DNA of 64,000 nt from Casuarius casuarius (taxonomy: Eukaryota > Chordata > Aves > Casuariiformes > Casuariidae). Under the pieces are notes generated by a model. The model was given only the letters and a program-made list of their open reading frames with translations, searched no databases and was not told the DNA's origin. The position numbers were made by a program, and so were the translations under genes. This document shows positions 1 to 9,764 of the stretch, one piece after another; position 1 is the stretch's first letter, and every line of letters starts with the position of its first letter. The stretch spans positions 434,812-498,811 of the forward strand of contig PTFA01000418.1 in assembly GCA_003342895.1 (NCBI GenBank). The letters run 5' to 3'.

Positions 1-109
1 CTATGATTTCATTATAATACAATTTGACTCTACTTGCTCAAAAGTGTCCTTTTATGTGTGGATAACACATCACAATGCAGCATTTCTAATAAAAAAAAAA
101 GAACAGAAT

Positions 110-1590
110 GTTCTGGAAGATTAAATGTTACATATTTGAGGCCATTTCTGACAACAGAAGGAAACGAAGGGCACAGTCTCCATTTTGCTTCCATTTCAAA
201 GGTCTAAAAATGAAGATATTTTTGGCAGCCTTGGAAACAATGAAATAAAAGTTCAGAAGTGCATAACACCATTGGAGACCTCTACAAATTGATGGCAATC
301 ACTGCTATCCAACTGTACTTTCATAAAAGAATAAGTGGCATTGTTTTGCAATTGGTATCAAGTATTGCAGAATGAAAAAAAGAATGTCATACCTGTGGAA
401 AGAGCTCTAAAGCACATTCTACAGAAAGACTTGTTTGTGGAATCAGTAATACTTTTAAAAAGGATCATTATCAGGAAGAGCAAGGCAAATATGCTTTATT
501 CCAAAAAGAAGTGGAATTATCAGAAGCAATACAAATAGCAAAAAATCTAGGCAACTCAAAGATTCAGTTAGAAAAACTGTCAAAGAAAGACAGCTTAGGG
601 TCCTCCACAGCATTTCTGATACACAATCTTAATTTACAACTTATCTGTAAATTTAAGCTGGCATTATGCCACTAAGTAAAAGCAGACAAGAAAATAAAGC
701 TTTGGAGACTCCAGATGAGGCAGTCAGAACTGTGTTTGTAAAACAGTGAAAAGGACCTTCTACCTTAATGGTGAAGGAATAAAGTGACTCAGCTTTCCAT
801 CTTGTGTGGATAACATGAAGTAACCAAATGCATAATTTTTAAGCTTTGGAAAGTGTAAATCCTTCATAATTAGAACCGTTGCAGGAGTAGAAACATCGAA
901 CTTTCAGAATCAGATCTGGGAAGAAGAGCTTCTAGGGACAAAGCGTCTATCAAGAACAACAGCCACTTACTGGATTGTTTAAAGGAATGTTTGAAAAAAC
1001 TTCGCAGCCATACCAGGAGATACACCTACACATGCCTTGATCAAAACAGTCTTTCTCAACTGCAAATTGTTGGACCAGTCAGCAAAAGCTGTATAATCAT
1101 TAATAATACAATGATCACTAGAAAATAACACTCATTTCACTGACAAAGGGAGGATTTGCTTGTTGCAAGAAGCTTTTAGTCTTGACCTCTCAGAACATCT
1201 ACATTTCAAACAATGGAAAAGTAAAAGCATGGCTGTCTTTGAAAAAATTGCAGTGCTAGGCGGTCTGGTTTAAAACAGGCATACTTTGAAAGGGATCCTC
1301 TGTTCATTTTCTGAGGAAATGGGTTAAACACTTTTTGTCAGGAAAGTTTTGAAGCAATCAGCATAAATATCAACATTTTTGGAGTGTGGTACAAGACAAT
1401 TCCAAACAGAGACTTTCAGAAAAAATACCTAACCAGGGTGCCAGAATAATTGCTGTTAGTCATATCACTTTTCATTAATTGACAGTATTATAGATGGTAT
1501 ACTAAAAAAAAATAGGAAAAAAAAATCCATCTTTGAAGAGCTTATGGCCTTGAAGCAAGTCACCCTGTTGGAAACAAGTAACAAAAGAGT
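110..1590 (+). pseudogene. Decayed coding-like stretch, unrecognised protein
   Basis: The + strand carries a chain of coding-like segments in shifting frames. Near 335-440 one frame reads NEKKNVIPVERALKHILQ. After a frame change it continues as VELSEAIQIAKNLGNSKIQL (about 475-570), which has a helical, coiled-coil look. Further pieces lie near 1000-1090 (IPGDTPTHALIKTVFLN), 1125-1270 (LLQEAFSLDLSEHLHFKQW) and 1285-1560. Stop codons and at least three frame changes separate them, so no intact product is possible. I do not recognise the protein. It may be the same gene as the exons at 4.2-8.7 kb, or a separate retrocopy. In AT-rich DNA short open frames arise by chance, so confidence is low. 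Confidence 0.3.
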
Positions 1591-2203
1591 TTAAAAAACA
1601 GATTTTAAGATTGTAAATTTTTTTTGTGATAGAAGGTCCTCATGTTTTCATTTTTAAAAATTTTTTATGTGTTCTATCTCTACCTTGAGGTTTCCAAAAT
1701 ATACTACGCACATATTCTAACAATAGGTTCCTTATTCAACAGCTTAAAAATCTAAATGTATTTTCTGCAGTTCCTCAACATGCTGCAGCATGTGGCTAAA
1801 CATGACAGACTATTTTGTATCAGACTAAACAATACGGACGCTCATCTTATTTTCATTTGATGTAACAAAGCTGAGAGCATGCTGTAGAAATAAGATGCTG
1901 CACAGGTATAAACACATACAAAATTCAGTAGCTAAAAGATGCAAAGTCTGCCACATCAGCCAGTCTCTGCTGAGATGTGAGAAATCTTTATCTGTCCACT
2001 CCCAATTTGCTCACTGCCTTCTGCTTCGGAGTCATAGTTGGTTAATTTTCCCCTAATACCGCAGATATATCTCATTCATTCTAACTTTTCCAAATGCATT
2101 ATGAAATACAAACTAAACATAAAACTGGAGGAGCTGCAAGAAAGGACACTTTTGCTTCTTCATAGCATAAGAGTTTCAAATTTTATTACCTGTCAATTAT
2201 TTT

Positions 2204-4142
2204 AGAGCCAGTGAGGACCATAGCTACCACATCTTCATCAAAAATCATTGACTATCAATCCATGCCATTGTTCTGTTATCTGGAAAGTCAAATAAAAAAT
2301 GACACTATTCTTAAACAGACTATTTCTTAAATAGACATTGAAATCTTGCCTGACTTGGAGATTTACAAGAGTGGGCAAGAGTGGACACTTCCAGTCCAAA
2401 CTGTCTATTATATGAACGACTTTACAGTGTTGACATTCTACCCTTGTGCTCTCAACAAGTTTTTCTCAACAGCTTGGATTTAAAAGTAGCGTGGAAATGA
2501 TGTGATGATGAGCCTGTAGAAAAGTGTGTTCCACATCAGTATTGGAAAAACTTGCAACAAGAAAGCTTTGACTGTAGAAAAAGATATCTATATCAATATA
2601 CTGATACTGGTATTAGATGCATGACATACTGTAAAAGTTGAAAGGACCACACAAGTCGATTTTGCTCTTCATATACTATACAAAGTATATACCATACTAC
2701 ACTAACAACAGCTAGACAATCCATCTTCTCCTCTTCCTCCTAAGCCTTTCAAACAAAGCGAAACTAAGCCAGTAAATGCCTTTCCAACATCCAATATTTA
2801 CTAGTCAGTATGTCTCAATGTGCAGTCTCACACTGTTGGAAGGAACAGGTAGAAAGCTGGAGAGCAGGGATGACAGACTGTCATCCTTAAACTGTATTTC
2901 TAACCAACAACAGGAGACCACCTCCACTCACTGTCCCGATCCAATATCGGGAGGGTTTCGTTACGATCCCAAGGACGAGATTAAGACACTAAAACCGGTC
3001 AAATATCATACAACCTTTTAACTTTATTTTCCACAAAGTAAGGAGAAAAGGGAGGGCAGGGAAGGCAAAGGGAAGAGGGGAACAAGGGTAAGGGGAAAAG
3101 ATAGAGAAAGTTGGAGAGAGGAAGCTAGCTACCACCACTCCGAGGCCGATGACGTTCCGCTGACTCCATTCGAATCACAGCTCAAGCTGGGTGCCTCCAA
3201 CGAGGGACCCCAAACAAAGAAATCCCTGGGCAATTATAGCTTTTTCAAATTAAATTTCCCACCCCTCACGTGGTAGTTCAGACCAATAGTAATTTTTGGG
3301 TCTGGGGTCTCCTGCTCCTTATTGGGTCTCATCACTGTCCCTAGGTAGGCCGTTTACTGTTGCCGTTTCTGCTGACAGGTGTGTCTCCATTCTTGGGTCC
3401 AGCCATTATCTCTCAAGGTCCTGACAAAGAGGTGGAACTCCAGCAATTAGCACTGTTTCAGCAGTGCACAGGAATGCAAATTGCTGTTTACTCCCTTATC
3501 ATTCCCGCCTGCACCAGCTCTGGGGCCCTTTCTCACTGAACTAGGGAGTGTGGCCTAAGGCTTTAGCAAATTTAGCTACTCATGCTAAGCAAGTTTTATA
3601 GAAGTTGTGCTAAAAACGGCAATAATTTACAGTCCAGGTCCCAAAGTCTCTGCCCGATCGTGATCTGGTTCAGTGCAGGCTCGGTGTGTCCTGGGTGGTC
3701 GCAGGGAGACCATTTCGGGGGTGGCAGCAGCTTAGTCCTGTTTCTGCTGGGGACAGATGGCTTGTTCGGGGTTATGGTTTGCTTGCACCTTATGTACCAA
3801 GAAATGTTTAAGGCAAAAGTTCACTCATCTGTCCACTACACTCGCTAATGGAGAGCAGAGAGCTAAACAGAGGGTTAGAGGACAGTCTTGCATTTAAACA
3901 TGAGAAAACATGTGGACAAAGATTTTCTCAGCAGTTACCACTGATAATCAGAAGAACTCTTCATTTTCACAATCTTCTCTAACATTAGGCTATTTTATAT
4001 GGACTATGCAAAGTGGGAAAGAACAGGAAGAGAATGGAGGAAGGAAGAAATAGCTGGGTTTTGGTAAAATTTAGATAGAAAAACTCTGGTAGGAAATACT
4101 GGGACCAGTATTAGATTTTGCAGTCACAACCCAATGTTAGTT
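2204..4142 (+). pseudogene. Decayed exon-like region split by a solo LTR
   Basis: After a possible splice acceptor (polypyrimidine then TTTTAG at about 2198-2203), one frame reads EPVRTIATTSSSKIIDYQ and runs with a single stop to about 2480, including PVQTVYYMNDFTVLTFYP. A shifted frame then gives SSPLPPKPFKQSETKPV around 2720-2775. That frame continues with four stop codons (TAG, TAG, TGA, TAA) to the LTR inserted at 2932-3840. Coding-like sequence resumes just after the LTR (SFSQSSLTLGYFIWTMQ, about 3965-4015). The stops and frame changes indicate decay. The protein family is not recognised. The LTR insertion alone would break the frame, but the pre-existing stops suggest the sequence was already non-functional or decayed in parallel. 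Confidence 0.32.
2932..3840 (-). mobile_element. Solo ERV LTR (family A, copy 1)
   Basis: On the - strand the element begins TGTAGTGGACAG and ends GGATCGGGACA, giving TG...CA ends and a length of 909 bp. It is flanked by CTCAC (2927-2931) and CTCGC (3841-3845), a 5-bp target duplication with one mismatch. An AATAAA on the - strand (TTTATT at 3023-3028) lies about 92 nt from the 3' end, as expected for the R region. It aligns along most of its length with 32356-33388 in the same orientation, differing by substitutions, indels and a purine-rich internal stretch. There is no primer-binding site, gag, pol or env beside it, so it is a recombined solo LTR. The 5-bp duplication points to a class I or III-type integrase; this is an inference. 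Confidence 0.85.
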
Positions 4143-4264
4143 AGACTGAAAAATTTAAAAGCAGTAAATGTGAATAGAAAAAAAATAAAAAAGAACTTTC
4201 AATTTTAAACTCTCTAAAAAAGAAATGCTTTGACAATTTAGGCATTTCTTTTCCAATTTTTTAG

Positions 4265-4529
4265 ATTTGTGAGTATGTATTACTGTCTCAAAAACATCTT
4301 CCTGGTCAAAATGCTGAACTGCAGGATGTTCAAGCAACTCCACTAATATATGCAGGAGTTCTGATGGCTGGCACTTATTAAATTGGGCCAGCGATCCCAC
4401 TGTACTGGGAGCTAGTTTTGTTTATCATGTTTTACAGGTTAACTGTACTCCATGGTCTTTTTTTCCTTCTTCCTCTGGTATTATTTGCACATCATCTACC
4501 TTTATGTCAAGGGTAGACCCTAAACAAGG
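4265..4529 (+). pseudogene. Candidate exon with a one-base frame disruption
   Basis: A polypyrimidine tract ending in TTTTTAG (to 4264) precedes a frame reading SQKHLPGQNAELQDVQAT. That frame hits TAA at 4379-4381. Just before the stop the neighbouring frame takes over as LNWASDPTVLGASFVYHVLQ, then SSSGIICTSSTFMSRVDPKQ. It ends at a good donor, GG|GTGAGT (4530). A single indel around 4365-4380 would join the two halves. Either this is a decayed exon or the assembly has a one-base error. The protein is not recognised; the position fits the gene whose exons follow on this strand. Confidence 0.4.
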
Positions 4530-5007
4530 GTGAGTATGATGGTGTCCTAGACTAGCAAGAAAAACATTATAATACAATGATATATTTTCTAAGAAATCAT
4601 TAATTTATATAAACTTTTTACATGTTCATCATTCATCTGAAAATGTAGATGACTCTTTTGATATCCCAAAGAAATACTAATAAATCCTAATGTAGCATGT
4701 AGGCTGAGAGCTAAGCTTGACAAAATGTGAGCAATTTCAAAATGATGCCATTTTCTTTATGATTTGGAACTCTAGGAAAATTTTGCTAAACATGTATATT
4801 CAAGAAAACACAAACAAAAAAACTCCAAGAACAGGAATTCCCTCAAACTAAGATTGTCAGCTTCAGAATAATGATCTAAAAGCTCTTGAATCTGCTTGAA
4901 GTCTAACAATAAACTGGGAGAGCCACAGACATCTATTTGTTGAGAAGTACAGATATCTATTTCCTTTTTTCTGCATTAAAATATTTATTCTATTTTACTT
5001 ATAACAG

Positions 5008-5122
5008 TATCTTCTCTTGAGTGGCTGAAGTGGCAAACTATGAAAGGGCATTTCTCACATCAGCATTTATGGTCAGATTGCTCCATTAATATTGTTACAG
5101 GACAAGCTATTAAAAAATTCAA
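5008..5122 (+). CDS. Candidate internal exon, unrecognised gene
   Basis: The acceptor TTACTTATAACAG and the donor AA|GTAAGTAAA are both strong. The 115-bp segment is open in only one frame, reading SLEWLKWQTMKGHFSHQHLW and continuing to the donor. In that frame two bases are left over at each end, so it does not join in frame to the preceding candidate (which leaves two bases) or the following one (which also begins with two). A small exon may be missing, or the frames may have decayed. Family unknown. Confidence 0.42.
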
Positions 5123-5619
5123 GTAAGTAAATTTTTTGGCTTTAGTGTTCACTCTTCAGTTGATTATGTTTGCAAAAGTCAGTAACAAACACACTCCACA
5201 GAACAAGTACTTTAAAAACTCTCTTACAGAACTGATTTAAAATTGAAGTATTCCTTTTACCATTTCATTCAAATTTATATTACATTTTCTTTGGATTAAA
5301 ACTAACCATGTAGAATGAAGGTTTGGAAACCGAACAGTTGCAAATGAAAATGTGCAATACCAGGATGTTATTTATAGATAATGATGTTAGACTGAAGACA
5401 AGTGAATCTTAAATTTACTTTGAAACAGATTAAAGTGCATGGTTTATAGCAGAATTTAAATGTTAAAATAAACAATTGCAAAATGTATAGGCACTAGAGC
5501 TTGAATTTAATTTCAAAGTTGTGCTTTTCATAATTTACATTTCATGTCATACATTTTTCCTTACTGAGAAGAGAAGTTGTATTTATGTTACATCAACATA
5601 AGCTTTAATATCTGAACAG

Positions 5620-5702
5620 CCTCAGAAAAGCACCAAAGTAATTCACCAAGAATTTATCATGAATTCCATGCCCTTCAGCACAGGGCATCACAACTTCTAA
5701 AG
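5620..5702 (+). CDS. Candidate internal exon, unrecognised gene
   Basis: This 83-bp segment lies after ATCTGAACAG, a weak acceptor (an alternative CAG sits 6 bp on, in the same phase), and before CTAAAG|GTGACT. The open frame reads SNSPRIYHEFHALQHR and ends in phase 0, matching the start of the next candidate exon at 5816. The intron between them would be 113 bp. The acceptor lacks a strong pyrimidine tract, so this is less certain than its downstream neighbours. Confidence 0.38.
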
Positions 5703-5815
5703 GTGACTCCTACTCTTGTGATCTCAATTACAAAGAAAAAATCTTACTTTTATGAATTAAACTTGCTGCATTGTCTGAATTTGTAACTTCAGTTTTGTTG
5801 TCCCACTCAAAACAG

Positions 5816-5899
5816 CCTTGTTATTTAAGTGCACAAACCACATCCATTTTAAGTAGTTATTGTTTATGCCAACACATGGAAAATGGCTCATTTCCTAGT
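5816..5899 (+). CDS. Candidate internal exon (phase 0-0)
   Basis: An acceptor within TTGTCCCACTCAAAACAG is followed by 28 open codons (LSAQTTSILSSYC in the middle, ending GSFPS). The donor CCTAGT|GTAAGTACT is close to consensus. It starts and ends in phase 0, so it joins directly to the exon at 6424. The frame is also open upstream to about 5771, so the exact start is not certain; another acceptor (AACTTCAG) sits 23 bp earlier in a different phase. The product is not recognised. Confidence 0.5.
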
Positions 5900-6423
5900 G
5901 TAAGTACTCCTTATATTCATGTAGTTACCTGTATTTCAATGCTAAGCCTAAACTGGATTTCTTGAACATTCTGCACACATCTACAGTTGGTACAGTTGTA
6001 GGCTAAGTGATTTCCTATTCAGAAAAACTACTTTATTCATAAATTTACTTAGCCTATCTTAAAGAACATAAAACAGATGGTTGTCCAACTGAATGTGTAT
6101 TTCAAAGCTGTCAGTGCATGACTGATCCTATAGCCTGTATATTCCACTAGACACATCATTTCTGTGGTTTTGTTTCTATTTCTGAACTGCAATAGCTCTG
6201 CTAGAGATGAATGAAGCTGATTCAGGATGAATCCAGAGAGGAACTGGCAGGAAATAAATTTAAGTCATTAGGAATTAGTTTATTTTTGTTATGTATTTGA
6301 CTTGTCATTGATAAATAAATTCCCCATATTGGGTCCTATCTTCACCTTGTACATACATTATGGAGTGGTATGACAGCTTCTTGCCAGAGTACTACTTGAT
6401 GTCTAATGTTAGCTTGTCGCTAG

Positions 6424-6513
6424 GAAAAAAAGTCAACTTTTCCACCATTCTTCACCGAGGAACCTTACAATTTCTTTGCAAACCATGAATCCAAAGGATA
6501 TGACAAAACTCAG
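6424..6513 (+). CDS. Internal exon of unrecognised gene (phase 0-0)
   Basis: Thirty codons contain the acidic and aromatic stretch FFTEEPYNFFANHESK and end at the consensus donor CTCAG|GTAAGA. The acceptor (GTCGCTAG) is usable but has a poor pyrimidine tract. Phase 0 at both ends matches the exons on either side (5816-5899 and 7715-7822). The codon pattern and residue mix look genuinely coding. A second frame is also open across the segment, but it meets a stop soon after joining to the next exon, which favours the phase-0 reading. Confidence 0.55.
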
Positions 6514-7714
6514 GTAAGATTTCTGATGTTCATATTGTGTCATGCCTTTATAGGCACCCAACATTCATATTAAGCTAGACATTCCTTTAAAAACATCCTT
6601 ACTCAGTTAGCATTGCACTTAGTTTTTTAATCTGGAGTTTTTTTGTTTCTTGAGGTGTACCTCATGTGATAGTATAATGGTACTCTGCCTTAACACTGGT
6701 GAGAAACAATTATTTTTGCAACAGATAAAGAAAACAGATGGTAGGTGGAAAGCTAAAATTGGTGTCCCATTTGTAAAACAGTGATAAGCACAGATTAGAC
6801 TTCTTTCTTGTCCCAAACACCTCCCCTTCAAAACACACATGCACATCTGTATTGCTATAATGTCTATCATACAAGTATCTCAAAACACTTCATAATTATT
6901 ACATCATGAAAGATTTACTCTACTCTTTTCACAGAGGCACAGGAAAAAAAAAAGAAAAAACTTTGCTACACTCTGATAATGAATGGCGGTTGGAATAGCA
7001 CCAGTTCCTGTTTCTCTGTAACAGAGCTCTGATCAAAGGTAACTGCTAGCAAGAGAAAGAATTTAAATTTCTCAGATTTTGGAATCAGGCCCTTAGCAAG
7101 CACACACATATTCTCCATACCAAATGTACTAATGGTCAGCCTGAAGTTTTAATACTGAGGATCATAAATTGGTTGCTATCAGACACCATATCTACAGTAT
7201 GATGTTGGACATTTGTAAAAACTGAGGCATTTAAGATACAGAAAAAAGAAATCTTTAAATAAGTATGTGGAAGTTGCAGAATTCTTTAAATGAAACCGCT
7301 CATTAATTAATGAGCCCTCTTGTTAACCTCCTTTCCCTTGTACATCTGCAGTGGCCTTCAGCATGACTCAGAAAAACAAACAGGGGTGTGATGAGCTACA
7401 GCGTAGCAAGTACTTGTGGAAATGGCACTGACAGTGACTCCATAATGCCTAGTTTGGCATCCTCTGAAGCTAACACAGCTGATTTTGACAGGCCTATATG
7501 CTCAGGAATAAAGGAACTCTCAGGGGGTAACAGGTGATGCTCATTCTTTTTTCTGGAGAAGTTGATGCTTGGGAGCTATTTAGTAGGAAAACAGCCAAAT
7601 AGGCGTTACTGGAGCATCTGAAAAGGTGAGATTTGTGCAGGCAAACATAATAGAGTATATATACTGATACATTTTAACTTCATGATCTTTTATATTAATA
7701 TTTCTTTTAAACAG

Positions 7715-7822
7715 TATACTCTCTCAACCTATAATCACGAACAATTAGAAGAGTTTGATACTACCTCTGGAAAATCCAAAGAAAAGCAAGATGCCATTCA
7801 GATCCATTTGTTTGCACAACAG
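7715..7822 (+). CDS. Internal exon of unrecognised gene (phase 0-0)
   Basis: The acceptor TTTCTTTTAAACAG is followed by 36 open codons beginning YTLSTYNHEQLEEFD and ending IQIHLFAQQ. The donor is AACAG|GTAGTT. The middle is hydrophilic (GKSKEKQDA) and there is no membrane segment. Phase 0 at both ends lets it join 6424-6513 upstream and 8213-8257 downstream. This is among the clearest coding signals in the window. I cannot name the family. Confidence 0.58.
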
Positions 7823-8212
7823 GTAGTTTAACCTTGCTGAGTCATTTTTAAGCATCGTTACATGAAAATTAATGATTTTTGTTCCTTCACCTTCAATGTA
7901 TCTAATTGTTTTTGTACTCACTCATCAACAGCTGAACACATCACAGCTAGACAACTTATTGGTAGACAGTTTTTGAACGTTAATCATGGTCTCCATATAC
8001 AGATTCTAATAATAATAAAATACATGCTGCATTAACATCTGAAAAGTAAAAAAAGAATGCATTCTAGAGTGAGAATAACCCATTATTTAGACAGTATCAC
8101 CTTATACCTGTGTTTTTGGATGCTTACTCTTTACTTCAACCATTTTAAGAGGAACTGTAGAATCACTTGTGTTAATTTAATACAGATTTCAGAGAATTTC
8201 TTCTTCTCCTAG

Positions 8213-8257
8213 GGGAGATACTGGATAGCCGGCATGCAGCTTGGGGTTTCTGCAAGA
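8213..8257 (+). CDS. Candidate small exon (phase 0-0)
   Basis: A strong acceptor (GAATTTCTTCTTCTCCTAG) precedes 15 codons reading GRYWIAGMQLGVSAR, with the donor AGA|GTAAGG. It is in phase 0 at both ends, so it fits between 7715-7822 and 8530-8727. The frame stays open 13 codons past this donor to a TAA. A longer alternative form ending in that stop is therefore possible, and a second donor (CTG|GTAAGG) lies near 8312. Confidence 0.45.
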
Positions 8258-8529
8258 GTAAGGAATGGAGTTTCTAGACATCAATTGTCTGGAAAATAAA
8301 GGGAATTTAACTGGTAAGGAACTGGGCTTTGGAACAGCAATGGCCAATGCTTTGCATTCGCAATGGCTAAACTCAGTATGATTCTCTGCTAGATCATCCT
8401 CTTTGCCCACAGAACACAGTGCAAACTTTTTGCAGATACTTCCTTTCTATTAAGCTGCAAGGCACACCTACTAATAACTCTTCAGGTCATGCCTGCTAGC
8501 CCTGTGACTGTGGCACCTTGTCATTTCAG

Positions 8530-8727
8530 GAACCAGAGATGGGAACCTCAGCAGTGGCCAGAGAAAACAAGCTCACTATAGAGAGGTCTACAGGATGCCG
8601 AACAAGTAGAAAGTCTCGTGCTCTTCAGCAGTCAGACAGACGTGACCCATTCCCAAGGCTTAGCAATGACAGGACAAGGAAGCTTAGGTGGATGCAGCAT
8701 ACATTACTTACTCTACTTGGCATCTAA
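8530..8727 (+). CDS. Candidate last coding exon with stop codon
   Basis: The acceptor CACCTTGTCATTTCAG leads in phase 0 into 65 codons and a TAA at 8725-8727. The frame opens with EPEMGTSAVARENKLT, becomes strongly basic (many Arg, with RTSRKSR), and ends TLLGI. No good donor interrupts the tail apart from a weak AG|GTGGAT near 8690. It would give the encoded protein a basic, Ser/Arg-rich C-terminus of about 65 residues, possibly disordered (inference). The first AATAAA downstream is at 9759. Confidence 0.5.
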   Translation, partial: EPEMGTSAVARENKLTIERSTGCRTSRKSRALQQSDRRDPFPRLSNDRTRKLRWMQHTLLTLLGI

Positions 8728-9764
8728 AATTTAACCCAGGCACTATGTCAGGTGAATGCCCACCGACTCACTGCAATCTGAAATGAAATCTCAGTTCCCG
8801 CAGGGAATGACTGTGGGGAACAAAGGACGGAGATTTCACTTCACATGTTGCTGGTAAGTTGAAGAAATAGGGTCAGCTTAGCAAAGAACTAGAACATCAT
8901 CCAAAAGCTCTCCAGTATTTCAGACATCCCAGGTCTATGACATTAGCAGTACGGCTGCTTGGTTCTCATCTTCTACCAAAAATATTCCTACTGCTTCCTT
9001 TCAGCTTCTGAATTTACAACTGCCAAAGAAGGAACTACCCTTTCTTTAAAAGAGCCATAAGAAATATGCAAGTCTGTATTTTTGATTGCAAAGTGGCACA
9101 GAGACAGGCACATGAAACCCAGAATCAACAAAAAATATTACAAGCAGTATGGAGTAAAAGAGCGTGAATAACAGGAAACTGATGCAGAGTTTCTACCATT
9201 CACTGTAGGCAAGTCTGGAATACAATCCCTCTGAAGAAAGATTTGCCATAAGGCAGTTTGCTGTGGAGTGACTTTGAAAAGGCCAAGACATCCAAATAGG
9301 AAGTATCATGAGGTTNGTGGGCAGTATCTCAGCGAGAGCACACACCAGCAAAACCACTCTAGCAACAGCACTGGCAGCTGCCAGCTGAGAGGGTTCTGCT
9401 AATAGCAACAGTTGGTTTTGAAAGGGAGTGGGAGGAAAATAACTTCAGGGACTGGAAGCCAACCATCTCTCTCTCTCATCTCAGTCTCGCTGAGAGTCAC
9501 AGTTAAGATCACATACTGGGAGACACGAACAGAAAGCGAAATAACGTAAGCAGCATGAGCAAGACTTTGGAAATCACTCTAGCATAGGCATGCTAAAAGA
9601 GCAACAAAGCATAATGAAATATGGACAAATTGTCTCTCCCTGGAACCTGGAACAGATATAAGCTGAACCTGAAGGAATTGCCTTTTTCAGAGTTAATGAA
9701 GAATTTGACCATTAAAGTTTAATGGTTCTCACTGTAATAGATAATTGTATATGCTTTTAATAAA
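8728..9764 (+). other. Probable 3' untranslated region
   Basis: After the stop at 8727 there is no further long frame. The first AATAAA on the + strand is at 9759-9764, which would give a 3' UTR of about 1.0 kb. A competing possibility is a further splice: a strong acceptor (CTGCTTCCTTTCAG, ending about 9005) precedes a short frame reading SEFTTAKEGTTLSLKEP and then a stop. One unresolved base (N) lies at 9316. Confidence 0.3.
9759..9764 (+). terminator. Candidate polyadenylation signal AATAAA
   Basis: A canonical AATAAA in TTTTAATAAAAACTG is the first on the + strand after the proposed stop codon at 8727. A T-rich stretch follows (CCTTTTTTCATC), which fits a downstream element. AATAAA is common by chance in AT-rich DNA, so this is only suggestive. 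Confidence 0.3.
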
